64,000 bases of DNA from Eumeta japonica (Eukaryota; Arthropoda; Insecta; Lepidoptera; Psychidae). Below the pieces are notes generated by a model. It was not told where the DNA came from and ran no database searches. It saw only the letters and a program-made list of their open reading frames with translations. A program made the translations under genes and the position numbers. Below, in pieces: positions 33,297 to 44,126 of the stretch (position 1 is its first letter; each line of letters starts with the position of its first letter). Where the stretch lies: positions 62,001 to 126,000 of the forward strand of contig BGZK01000743.1 in assembly GCA_005406025.1 (NCBI GenBank), read 5' to 3'.

Positions 33297-34230
33297 ATAT
33301 TTTAATTTTGTTCAACAACTTGTTGCCATTTTGTAAGTAGTAACATAATTCTATTGCAGTTGAGATTTTAGAACTTTTAATCAAAAATTTGTGACAAGTA
33401 TCTTTATCAGTCCTCTTGATGTTAACCTAAAACTACCTACAGAATTCTAAAGAGACCGAAACAGGTGAAAGTTTGCAATATCAGACCTATATGGTAGATG
33501 CATAAACACTCTCTAAACAAACTCAATATTTGCTGAGTGGCTAAAGATATGTGTGATCATGGTGAAAAACTCCACCCTTTCTTTCGATCGATTCTGGCCT
33601 TTTTTCTCTACTTCTTGCTTGAATCTCATCATCTGTTAACAATAGAGATCCGAATTGATGGTTTCGCTCAGCGGTAAAAGCTTATAATGAATAATGCCCT
33701 TCCAGTCCCACCATACATATAGGCATTAACTTATTTCGAGTTAATCCGGGTTTCGCTTGCTTGCCTCTTGACCATGATCTTTTTGCATGTTATCCATGTA
33801 GGTAATCCATTTTTCATCACCAGTGATCAATATTTTCAATAACGGTTTGGTTTCATTACGTTTCAATAGGGAAACGCGAATAAGTATACACAATTAAATT
33901 TCTTTCAGTGAGGTCGTGTGGGCCCCAAGTATCGAACTTAATTGTATATACTGCTTTTTTGAAATGGGTCGAAACTGTTATGTGGTCAATCCCCAGCTCT
34001 TCAGCCATGTCGTAAGAATTGATAGGCCGATTTCGCTCTACTTTTTTCAAAATGGCAACGATTTTATCCGCAACAGGTCAACCAGGGCGAGGTTCATCTT
34101 TGACATCAAAATTACCGGACTGAAAACGCATAAACCAAGTTTGTCCTACTGTTATTGACACTGTATTAGGTCTATAAACGTCACAAATTTTTCGCTGTTT
34201 GAGTTGCATTTTTCCTTTTTTTTTTGTAAT
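33297..34230 (-). pseudogene. mariner transposase, broken, minus strand
   Basis: On the reverse strand from about 34210: MQLKQRKICDVYRPNTVSIT, WFMRFQSGNFDVKDEPRPG, then RPINSYDMAEELGIDHITVS (34030 on; HTH region), HDLTERNL and remnants of the catalytic core. These include VVFHHDH (about 33566), where the usual HDNA is altered. The end is a C-terminal stretch around 33320. The order fits a cecropia-type mariner. Frameshifts and stops exclude function. The 3' terminus now lies at 29377-29466. Confidence 0.82.
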
Positions 34231-34565
34231 AATACTACAAAATGTATCAAATTTCTACGTTAGATTAACTCATTTTGGAAGACAGAAAAGCAATACAAAA
34301 ATGGTGTGATACCGTTTTTGCTTTTTATGTTTCTTCTTTTAAAATGTAAATGATTTAATAGTATCAAAACTAGCCTCATACAAACAGCACAATCAATGAA
34401 ATCCTTGATCACAATTAACAAAATTGTAGCTGAGGACTTTCGGTAGTGATCTTATGGTCTTCTTCTTTAGTTTTAGTTCACTAAATGATGCTATCTAAAT
34501 GTATGACATACATTATACATGTAATGACTTATAGTCTAAAATAAAATTGGTATATATACACCTAT
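34231..34565. other. spacer, nothing recognised
   Basis: AT-rich. The left terminus expected for the minus-strand mariner is not recognisable here. Confidence 0.4.
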
Positions 34566-35042
34566 AATATTTGCAGGGTTGGCAATGTTTAAAACATTTT
34601 TTTTAAACATACGGTTAAAACACTGATTAAAACACTACAAAATTATGTATCACGTTTAAAACATGATTAAAACTAATTTGTTTTAAACACGTTGAAAACA
34701 CATAAAAAACCTCTTTATACTTTTAATAAGAAGAAATTAAAAAACTCATTTTATGGTATGTTTTTTACTAAAGAGTTGGCAACACCGATATTACTAGATG
34801 GGATTCCCCTGACTGATAAGCGGTAATGCGGTGATTGGCGGTGAATGTTCATAAAACGCGGGAATTTCCCGGTTTGCTTTTGTTCAGCTAGATAGAATGA
34901 AACCCGAACGAAATCGATCAATTCATGTTTTGCTTGTGTAATGTGGACACGTACTTTTTTGTTTACATAATTATTTTTGTTCGGCGTTATTAATAAACAA
35001 TAACGGTGTGTGCGTGTGTGGTGTGTTATTTGGGAAAAAAAT

Positions 35043-35295
35043 ATGATAACAGGGCGGAAGAAAGACCCGCTTTGGCGGAACTTTATAGAAATTCCAGCCT
35101 CTTCGAGTTCTACCACTGGAGTTGACGGAAAAACACTCAGAGCGCAATGCAAGCATTGCAAGACAAACATGGTGGGCCTGATTGCTCGTATGAGAGCACA
35201 TTTGGAAAAGTGTCCAGATTATGCATCTAGAAATTCGAGTGCATCAACCTCTTCTTCGAGAATACAAATCTGTGAAAATGATTCAAGTGATGAAG
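35043..35295 (+). CDS. hAT transposase exon 1 (BED zinc finger)
   Basis: ATG at 35043 opens MITGRKKDPLWRNFIEIPAS. A BED-type finger (CKHC at about residues 40-43, then H...C in RAHLEKCPDYA) is followed by a Ser-rich linker. It ends GATGAAG|GTAAGA in phase 1. The split codon G|AC is completed by exon 2 with the frame kept. The upstream frame is open but has no earlier ATG. Confidence 0.75.
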
Positions 35296-35755
35296 GTAAG
35301 AAAGTAAATAAATGTATATCTATCCATTAACTATTTGTCAGTGATCAGTGAAAAATAATGTCATTTTGTTCTATTGTTCAGTTTTAGAAACGTTTTGTAA
35401 TTTTTATAATCAATAAATAATCATTGTTATTGCCGGTCCTGATACATCCTTACCCATTTCATTTATATTTGCCTATTGACATTTTAAATTATTCTTGGTT
35501 GTCTGTTTCTTTTTCCTCCACGTTAAAACAAACACCCAGCCTAGACATATTTAAATGTAACTTTATATACTTAGTGTTAGTAGGTACCTACATGACACAA
35601 AGAATGCAACCTGGAATATTAAAAATTTCTTTCTTATTTAACTATGATAACCTTGAATAATTGAAGGGCGGAAAACCAGACAAATTATGTTATTTTCTGT
35701 TTGTAGATAATAAAGGACAGTTGTTTTGGGTATCTATAAGTTTCTTTGTTTCTAG

Positions 35756-37284
35756 ACTGCGGTGCTGATGGAATGCAAGTTAAGGTCAACCCAACAGCTG
35801 AGAAAACGAGTCAGGCTTCACAAGTGCCGACACTGTCGAAGTCTTCTTCAAGAGGCTCAATGTCACAATACATAGTGAAAACATCGGAAAAGGAAAAACA
35901 TAAAATTGATATTCAGGTTGCAAAATATATTTACGCCACAAATACTCCATTTCGGCACTCTGAGCATCCAGAATTTATCAAGATGATACAATTATCTCGA
36001 CCGGACTATTTGCCACCAAACAGAAAAAATATAGGCGGAAAACTGCTGGATGAAGTATATGATACCGTAAAATCAAATATGGAAAATAATTTGAAAGGAA
36101 AAGTGGTTTGTATGGCTCTTGATGGTTGGAGTAACATACGTAATGAGTCTATTGTGTGTGTTAGTGTGACCACTACTGAAAATGATGGTAGCGTTTACCT
36201 CATAGATACAATAGACACTTCTAGCAACAGTCACACTAGTAATTATCTCTTAATTCTAGCAATAGAAAGCATTAAAAAGTGCCAAAGTTTTGGTTGCAAT
36301 GTACATAGCTTCGTAACTGACAACGTCGCTAATATGGCAAAAATGCGAAGACAATTAACGGAATTAGAAAATTATCAGATTGGCGATGTTATAACATATG
36401 GGTGTTCTGCTCATTTAATTAATTTATTTGCCAAGGATATTGAAGAGGCGGAGATAAAAAGCGATATGAAAAAAATTATTAAGTATTTCAAATATCATCA
36501 TTTTCCACAAGCAAAGTACAAGGAGGCTGGTGGAAAAGCACTTGTACTACCTCAAGATGCACGCTGGAATACATTAGCCGAATGTCTCGAATCCTACGTG
36601 AACAACTGGCACTGTCTTGTGAAAGTATGCAGCGAGCACAGGTCTGTATTAGATTTAACAATCGTAAGGAAGGTCCAAGATGTTGAATTCAAAGAAAATG
36701 TTGAGAACTATCTCAAAAAGCTGAAAAAATTAGCCATTGCTCTCGATCTCATTCAGAAAGACCTGTGCGTCCTAAGTAATTGTATACATATATGGAAAGA
36801 TTTACTCTCATCGGACGAGGAACGAAGTTGTCGGTTGTCTGAAGAAGCAGATAAACTTAAAGCAAGATTTAAAGCCGCAATGACACCAGCACATTTCGCT
36901 GCTTATATATTAGACCCCAATTATAATGGAGATGGTCTATCAGAAGAGGACACAATAGGCATGGAGTTTTTAGATTCAAGCTGTCCGAATGCCATGAAAG
37001 ATGTCCTGGCGTACCGTGCGAGGAGTTATCCTTTTTTGGAGTACATGTTTAAAAAAGACCTTTTAATGAAAACGCATGTGTCTGTGTGGTGGAAATCAGT
37101 GAGTACTAAAGTGGATCCAGAGATGCTCGACATTACGTGTCAGTTATTTACTGCAACTGCTTCCTCCGCAGGAATTGAAAGGTTATTCTCGTCATTCGGA
37201 CTGGTACATTCAAAATTAAGAAACAAGCTCGGCACAGAGAAAGCTGCTAAATTGGTTGCAATTATGAGCCCATTAGTACCTTAA
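35756..37284 (+). CDS. hAT transposase exon 2 (catalytic and dimerisation domains)
   Basis: Acceptor TTTCTTTGTTTCTAG. 509 codons stay open to TAA, so the joined protein is about 593 residues, normal for hAT. Visible motifs are VVCMALDGWSNIRNESIV (first catalytic Asp), HSFVTDNVANMAKMRRQL (second Asp), CSAHLINL, QDARWNTLAECLE (the RW motif) and TASSAGIERLFSSFG (C-terminal dimerisation block with the conserved Glu). No stop or frameshift was seen. Either a young copy or one under constraint. Confidence 0.88.
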
Positions 37285-37639
37285 CCCCCATAGTTCGCTC
37301 GAGAAACTTCAGATCATGGAAGTTGAGGGTTGAGTTGAAGATAAGAGATGGGAACTTGATTGCATTTTAAGTTTAACGTAACTGTTGTTTTAAAATAATA
37401 ATTATAATTTTAATAAATAAATACTTTTTGATTTTTAATATTTTTTTTTTCATTTTATACATATGTACGTGTTTAAGACATGATTAAAACATGTTTAAAA
37501 CAAGGCAAATAAAACAGCAATGAAGCATTAATAAAATACATGTTTTTTTTTTTTGGTTTTGAAATAAAACATGATGTTTTGTTCTTTAAAAAAAAACATG
37601 TTTTTTTTCCAACCCTTTATATTTGAGGATGCCCCTCAG

Positions 37640-37815
37640 TTACCCATGGATCTTATCATCGGAAATGGATTTTGAAGAAAATGGGACCAATCTGGAAATG
37701 TATCCTTCCAAATAAAAAAAATCCAGATCGGTTAATTAAATAACGGAGTCGTGAGGTAACAAGCATAAAAAAAAATACAATCGCCTCCTTTTTTTTTGAA
37801 ATCGGTTAAAATAGA
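37640..37815 (+). repeat. lepidopteran interspersed repeat with AAATCGGTTAAAA tail
   Basis: CCAGATCGGTTAATTAAATA, ACGGAGTCGTGAGGTAACAA, GCATAAAAAAAAATACAATC and CCTCC then TTTTTTTTTGAAATCGGTTA follow the sequence order of a very common lepidopteran repeat. 37816-38555 shows nothing recognisable. Confidence 0.65.
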
Positions 37816-39009
37816 CAAAAGGAAACAATAATCCCTAACGGAAATAACGATAATACTGAAATTTTATTTGGTCAAATAGAATTAAAAACGATCATATTGT
37901 TAAAAAGAACTAATAGTTTAAAAATATATTTGTACCGATTGAAAACAAGCCATTTTCTACATTTTAGACTTTAACCGAAAAAAAACGTATTCGTTTTGTG
38001 AAATTCATTCCATGCCAGAATTATTACATATTTCCAAATTTTAAAACTTCATATCATTTATTCGTATTACACTTTTATTCTCTCCTCTTATCAATCGTAA
38101 AATAAGTGCTCGTTACACCTTCTTTCTCTCGTATGACGTAAAAAAAAATTTCAAATGTGAATAATTTTCTTTTTAACTTTTTAGTACTTTTCCAACAATA
38201 TAAAAGCTTAATTAAAAAAAAAAAATCTTTAATAATATCCAAGGAAACTGATTTTTTTTCAGAAATGCAGTGAAGAAGAAGGCTCGGAATAATTGTGTAA
38301 TGTGTAAAAATGATTAAAGATTATAATAGATGTCTAATGAAAGGGGAAAATTATATAAACAAGCGTTAGAAGAATTATTTCTACAGTGTTTTAGCACGTG
38401 ATATAATACAGTTGCAGATGACAACATAATGTATTGTGAATGAACCTATGAATGATTATGAAGTTTAAAATTAAATTAGCACGGAAGATATTACGAAAGT
38501 GTATCCATAATAATTTGGCAAGCCTGTTGTTCTAGCTTTATAAGAAATATTATTAAAGTCATTGCATCTTGTGAAGAGAAAAGCTCGATGACGACCTATA
38601 AGTCTCCTTAGTGTCGTTGGTAAACTTTATGCAAAAATGATTGTTGTGAATAAGACTAAAAGTAAGATTTTGCGTGCACAAAAGGGTTTCAATAAGAGAT
38701 GGGGTATACGGAGCAAATTTTTTCTCTGCGAAATGCAACTGAAAAATGTTTGGCCAAGGGCCAACTTATGACAACACGTAAAGGAACGGTCTACGGAGAA
38801 CTATATTCACGCAATGGTGTAAGTAACGGAGTGATATGGGTGGGAGTGATATCACTGCAATCTCTGTGATAGGCTCCAATGCCTGTGTCCGATTAAATGA
38901 GCCATACACCGACTGGTCTGGCATGTGTAGAGGTATCAAACAGGGATATATAGATTCACGGTAGTTATTTAACCCATTCATGGATAGCCATCTCTATGAC
39001 TTGAAAGAG

Positions 39010-39375
39010 TACTCTCTAAAACTGAATAAGTGGAAAACCACTAATTAATAGTCAATAGCTACTATTTTAAGATGTCCAAAGTATACGACCAGCAATAAGT
39101 GGTTATCCACTCTTTCAATTAGTAGAAATGATTACAAATTAAAATTGAAAATTTTCTACTAATTAAAACGTATAATTCTACTATTATAAAAGTGATTATT
39201 TTACTAATTGTCAAGTGACTACTAATTCAGAACTAAAAAATTACTAATTGAAAAGTAACGCCTACAAACTTAGTAAATCTGTAGTAGATTCAACTAAAAA
39301 TTACTAATTTTGATGTAGTTTCTACTATTACTACTTCAATTAGTAAAAATTCTACTAATTCAGTTTTAGAGAGTA
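39010..39375. mobile_element. MITE inserted in the RTE LINE
   Basis: 366 bp with inverted ends TACTCTCTAAAACTGAATAA / inverse of TACTCTCTAAAACTGAATTA. Removing it while leaving one TA rejoins GAAAGAG-TA-TGACGCTGG, restoring the LINE reading frame, so TA was the target. The interior is built from about ten copies of ACTAATT or AATTAGT. Confidence 0.85.
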
Positions 39376-39944
39376 TGACGCTGGATTAAGAATTGCCTCT
39401 TGTACGCTAGCGACCAATTATTTTTTGTGCTGTCGACGTCCAAATTGCAGATGATGCAATTGGATATTACTAATATTAATTATTATCTAAATAAAAGAGA
39501 TAAAAAGTAAATCTTAGCAAAAATGTTTTAAGAAAAGTAAATGCGAGGAGTAAAGTGAATGGCGCTTTGCTTACTATTACGAATAGTGAAAGTGTCTTAC
39601 GAGAAAAGCATTTGCCTATTCTAAATGGAGCCTTGACCCCCCACGTTATATATGGTGGTGAAAGATGGAATGGCAGAAGAAAAAATGAAAGTATAGTAAT
39701 TGCAGTGGAAATGTGATCCCTTCGTTGTAGGACTTGAGGAGACACTTGAGGAGAGTGTTTGAAAGATAGATGTAGGATCAGTGACGTCTGAAAGAGGTGT
39801 GTTTCGAGAGAAGATGTAGCGGCTAGGGTAGAAAAAGGTATGTTGCAGTAGTTTAGCCACCTGAAAAGAGTAAATGAAAGCGGACTAACGAAACAAATTC
39901 ACAGAGCAAATGTGAACAATGGAAGGATTAGCAAAGGTCTAAGA

Positions 39945-40157
39945 CAGGTATGGTCAATCTTTGACATGTTGTGGGCGAAACTTAAATGTGCAAATACGTT
40001 CGCGGGCCGCGTTCAAAAGTATGTGCATTTTAAAGAAGTGTCCATAATTTTCAGCGATAGATATCATACATGAAATTTTTCAAAATGTCTCGCGGGCCGG
40101 GTCAAATCTTACAGAGGGCCGGATGCGGCCTGCGGGCCGGCTGTTGCCCACATAAGT
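39945..40157 (+). mobile_element. hAT-type end fragment (non-autonomous)
   Basis: CAGGTATGGTCAATCTTTGA at the left and GGATGCGGCCTGCGGGCCGG then CTGTTGCCCACA at the right have the G/C-rich sub-terminal pattern (GCGGGCC repeats at 40012, 40092, 40132) of short hAT elements whose ends read CAGG-TGGGCAA. The right end is not a clean inverse of the left, so it is truncated or rearranged. Confidence 0.55.
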
Positions 40158-40221
40158 TTTAAGGCGACCTTTGCCAATCCTTCCATCGTTCACATTTGTT
40201 TGAAATCTTGTGCAGACCAAT
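40158..40221 (-). repeat. inverted copy of an adjacent LINE segment
   Basis: The reverse complement reads CAAATGTGAACGATGGAAGG then ATTGGCAAAGGTC, matching 39907-39940 in the forward LINE. The two copies flank the hAT-type fragment in opposite orientations. Confidence 0.75.
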
Positions 40222-40330
40222 TTGTGGGCATATTATAACAGGATCAAATTTTAAGTACGGGAAACCGATGATCTTAAATGAAACGATTGATGGACCTCAG
40301 AGAAGCAAGAGAGATGTGCAAAAATAAGGC

Positions 40331-41150
40331 AAACTTCACTATTTGTTCGGCAACTTGCATTACATGCTAATTCTATCCATTCAGCTTTGAAATTTTGTAC
40401 TCTCAATATCATTTTTCATTAAACATGTAATTTTATCAAAGTTTCTAGCTCTTTTCTTTCTAAAAAAGAGCACAGATATGGTAAAAACTACTGGGAATAT
40501 AATCAATAGTGAAACTGGAAAACAAACACACCGTTATAAAAAAATTCAATTAAAAATTGTTAGAAAAAATTTAATTAAAGACATTGGAATTGACTTCGTT
40601 TTGAAAAATGATTTGCTAGTATTCCAATTTCAACTACACAACTTCTAAAATCACCGCCCATTCTTGCTGAATTTTTGTTGAAGCAAAAATTGATACTTGA
40701 GTCGATCATGTTTGAATTTACACAACTACAATGACGTTATAAAACATTCAAGTGTATAAAAATGAAGAAAAAACTACTGATTTCGATGGCCTTCTTGTAA
40801 AATTATTAGATTAAATGATGACTGCAGAGCTCCATGATTAATAGTGCTTTTAATGATTGTGTTGATTGTGGTTTGTTTCTTGAACTAATGAAGCAACGAT
40901 ATTCTATTACTTAAATCTTGTAGTACGTCTGACCCTTCTAAGTTTAGGCCGATATAAAAGTAACGACACTCAGTAAAATTAAAAAAAAAAGTTATTTATT
41001 GTGATGTTTTTATAATAATAATTTGATGAACGTTAAAAAATTTGGATTCACAAGGGGTTGCTCAATAATAGAAACCAGTGTAGAGTTTTTTCGACGGATT
41101 TTTGATGCCTGGGAGGGCTCACAGGATGCAATCGGTGTCTTCTGACAATT
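40331..41150. other. intergenic, nothing recognised
   Basis: AT-rich, with no reading frame or repeat I can place. Confidence 0.4.
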
Positions 41151-41234
41151 ATCCAAGACTTTTGGTTGCGTTCATAATTACATATTAATCAGGAAACTAC
41201 ACCGTAATGGTGTCACGGGTCGATCCCTTGAACT

Positions 41235-41825
41235 GCAAGATTCTTACTTAAGAATTAGAATTCAAAGAGTTGATGTTAATGGTAGAAGTCTTCAGGATCT
41301 GCAGTCGATAAGGGTGTACCGCATGGTTCAGTTCTTGAACCATTTCTACTCCTAGTTTAGGTACATTAGTGATCTGTCACATCTCGTTAAAGATGTACAT
41401 GGAATTGTACTGTTTGCTAATGGTACTTCTTTACTTTTTAAGATTAATAGGCAAAACCACCTTTTGACGAAATAAACAGTACCATCTCTGAAATAGTTGG
41501 GTGGTTTAGTATTAATAATCTTCTTTTAAATGTGAAGAAAACAAACATGTTAAATTCAAATTCAAACATGAAAATTCAAAACTTGCCATTTAATGAATTT
41601 AATCTTTTAGTTAAACAGAACTTATATGACAAGAGCTTTTATACCGTGTGTGAATATATCAATGAAAAAAACACATGGAATTGAACTGCTCGGCTATCAG
41701 GTTGCTTTATGTTATTTCTAAGTATTTGGTGGAAATGTTAATGTATAAAATAATTGTTTGTGATGCATTTCATGTCTAATTTCTGTTACCTACGAAATAA
41801 AGCTACTTTTGATTTGGTATTGGAT
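41235..41825 (+). mobile_element. Jockey/CR1-like LINE relic with 3' end, copy 3
   Basis: RT fragments: RIQRVDVNGRSLQDLQS, the QG.V.GP.LF area (damaged), YISDLSHLVKDVHGIVLFAN (41358-41420), whose FADD box is changed to FANG, TSLLFKINR, then IVGWFSINNLLLNVKKTNML. This is followed by the shared 3' end (ATATCAATGAAAAAAACACA, GGCTATCAGGTTGCTTTATG, ending AAAGCTACTTTTGATTTGGT). It links the RT family to the four 3'-end copies in this window. Confidence 0.75.
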
Positions 41826-42142
41826 GTGATCGTATAACATCCGTCTAACGGTGAATAATGCTGTAGTGTTTTTATATCTTATACTTACTTAAGGAATAAA
41901 GTTGTCGAAAAAAATAAATGTTACAGTCATAACGTAGTAAATTCCATATTGTTAAAAATAATTTTCTAGAAAAATATATATTCCTTTAGAATGTTATTTC
42001 TCTGTTACTATACAACCTCTTTTTACACAAAAAAAAAACAAATTTAACCAACAAGTTTAAGTTAGCCGTTGAATAAAGCCGTCCACAATCCTTTTGGTTT
42101 TCACGATTGTTTTCCTGTACACCGATAACACAAAACTGACAA

Positions 42143-42150
42143 TATAAAAG
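42143..42150 (+). promoter_or_regulatory. TATA box of the Ig-like gene
   Basis: TATAAAAG stands 93 bp upstream of the ATG at 42236. A start of transcription about 30 bp downstream (near 42172) would give a short 5' UTR of about 65 nt. That UTR includes a small upstream frame, ATG at 42220 (MGVCQNVDFKT, stop), which overlaps the main start. Confidence 0.65.
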
Positions 42151-42235
42151 CAGTCTGCCTGCCTCTGGACAAGGACAAAGTTATTTGTAAGTGCGACACC
42201 AATAAGAGATTCCGTAAATATGGGAGTTTGTCAAA

Positions 42236-42305
42236 ATGTGGACTTCAAAACTTAGCACATTACTGCTGTTCAGGAACTCCATCGTGTTATGCTTTTTATT
42301 CTTTG
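42236..42305 (+). CDS. exon 1 of a secreted or surface Ig-like protein: signal peptide
   Basis: ATG opens MWTSKLSTLLLFRNSIVLCF then LFF and a split codon G|GTGAGT (phase 1). A short basic N-terminus followed by a hydrophobic core is a signal peptide. Joined to the exon at 45588 (G|CC = Ala), the sequence continues ASAAANA, a good cleavage region. TATA box, ATG, signal peptide and donor all agree, so this looks like a real first exon. The downstream exons suggest a secreted or membrane-anchored Ig-superfamily protein. I cannot name the gene. Confidence 0.65.
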
Positions 42306-42984
42306 GTGAGTTTTTCTTGTCTATTCACAGTATAACTAACAAGTTTTGATCGAATCAAGCATTCGGTTTCAGATTTAGTCAGTAAATTTTAATCAAACCC
42401 TACGACTTTATCGCAAACTACTGTACTTTATTCTATACCCTGAAATGGTTCAAACCTTTATCTGCTATTACGTAATTAATTTTAATCCGTACGTATATGT
42501 GACTACACTGTGAGCACTTTAAGTTTTATATTTTAGAATTCTAATTTATATAGAGCAGCAAAATCATAGAAGCTCAGTTATTTGAATATATGCAGGTGAA
42601 GCTGAAGACACATGTCTCGTCAGTGTTTTCCTCAGTGTGTTCTATCCTGAGTGACAAAAAATTAAATCACTTGTAATATACTCCTATTATATACTGCTGT
42701 ATATCCGATTCCGGTCGCTCTCTTAGTTCTAATTTTAGACATAAACTTGATGTCAACTTAAGTCCCCTTCTTAATTTCGATTCCTTTTAGTGTCGATTCT
42801 CGATTCTGCTACCCGTCCCACTTGTGATTTCAATTGTGCTACCGGTGAGGGTTCCGATAGACGAAGCCCGGTAAAAACCAAAAAGGCCATATTTCTCGAG
42901 GATTATGTAGCTTTTTGTAAGTAAAAATTTTCAATATCGCTTTGTTGGTTAATTCAATAATACCAATCAGATTTTAAGGTAGCA

Positions 42985-43175
42985 GAGATCACATTATCTT
43001 AGTTGTCTCATAATTTTTAATAGCAATGGGATATCATCTATATAACAGAACTAGGAGGTGGAAATCCTTAACGAAGCAAGTTAAGTCATTGACATTGTTT
43101 ACGTCATTTCTCATCCATTGGATTCTTCATCATTCATCTATTTTAATAACCAATTCTCTCGACAACCAGTATTAT
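42985..43175 (+). repeat. dispersed repeat R-B, copy 1
   Basis: Shares with 52545-52745 the blocks AAGTTAAGTCATTGACATTG, TTTACGTCATTTCTC, GATTCTTCATCATTCATC and AACCAATTCTCTCGACAA. Family unknown. It lies in the first intron of the Ig-like gene. Confidence 0.6.
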
Positions 43176-44126
43176 TTACTTTGGAAGGTTGGTACTGATG
43201 TCTAGTTTATTTGTCTAATTTATTATAGTGTTCTAAGTCATCCAATGTACGTTCTATTTTAACTGAACTTTTACTGGCTGCTTGAATGATTTTTCCTATT
43301 TTGATTATTTCACCTAGTGACATGTCTCCAATTTTTAGAATGTCGTGCTTCATCAGTATACTATGAGGCAGTCTCTCCTTGATATGATCGTCGGTGTCAG
43401 AGAAGTTGCGTCTAGTCTAGATAGTTGCGTCTAGATAGTTCACGTAAAGCCCAAACATATTCTCATAAACTTGTATGTGGTTTTTGAATTCCTTGACGAA
43501 AAAAACATCTATTCACAACTAATGATGTTATTGGATGATAATGATTTTCAAATTTAGTGCAGAATTCGTCGAATATCATCCCTATGGGGTTTTTAGTGAA
43601 CGTAATTGTGTGTCTTCCAAAAGATCTCGAACTTAATTTTGTGAACAATATTGGTACTTTTTTATTTTCCATTACGTTATATAATTTTATGAAACATAGT
43701 AATTCATTTTTGTATGTTTTCCAATTTCCTCCGTTGAAAACTTCTACGTTCTATATCGTATTTATATTTAATCGTTTTTATTGTACGTAGTTTCTTAATA
43801 ATTTTCGCAGGTGATCTACGGTATGTTCTGCGAAAGTGATTCCCAAGGCTTTTTAAGTCTCTTTTAATTTATCCTTATTTAAATTTTGAATCTAACAAGT
43901 TTTACAAGAATTTATTAGTTTGCCGATTGAAAGTGACATTTGTTGGTTAGATGTTTAGTTGGTAGCGGTTGGTAGCACTGCTTTACTTCTGTTTGACGCC
44001 TATCATGATTAAAAATGGCGTCTACTGGCTTTTCCTTCACAAAATTCGTTACCAATGTGTGGTAACTTCTAATTATCTTCTTGATGATTATACATTTACC
44101 AATCAGCAGGCAGTTTATTGATGTGA
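43176..44126. other. intronic, nothing recognised
   Basis: AT-rich with overlapping short frames on both strands. A local repeat TCTAGATAGTTGCG occurs near 43417-43440. Confidence 0.35.

Larger units (their letters stand above)
34574..37617 (+). mobile_element. hAT transposon with BED finger, 3044 bp, coding region open
   Basis: Left end CAGGGTTGGCAATGTTTAAA and right end ...CCAACCCTT are inverse apart from the outermost base. The flanks AATATTTG (34566-34573) and TATATTTG (37618-37625) are an 8-bp target duplication with one difference. Sub-terminal GTTTAAAACA / TGTTTTAAAC-like motifs recur many times at both ends (for example 34585-34690 and 37470-37520), a plausible transposase-binding arrangement. 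Confidence 0.88.
38560..40330 (+). pseudogene. RTE-type LINE reverse transcriptase relic, interrupted twice
   Basis: Fragments in order: RPISLLSVVGKLYAKMIV (38595 on), AQKGFNKRWG, then DSHLYDLKEYDAGLRIASCT, which becomes continuous only if the MITE at 39010-39375 is taken out. Next come NGALLTITNSESV (39558 on), ISDV*KR, VAARVEKGMLQ, HLKRVNESGLTKQIHRANV (39860-39915), then a break at 39945. The protein resumes at about 40224 with QILSTGNR and MKRLMDLREAREMCKNK. These are characteristic C-terminal motifs of lepidopteran endonuclease/RT proteins. Many stops; inactive. Confidence 0.8.
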
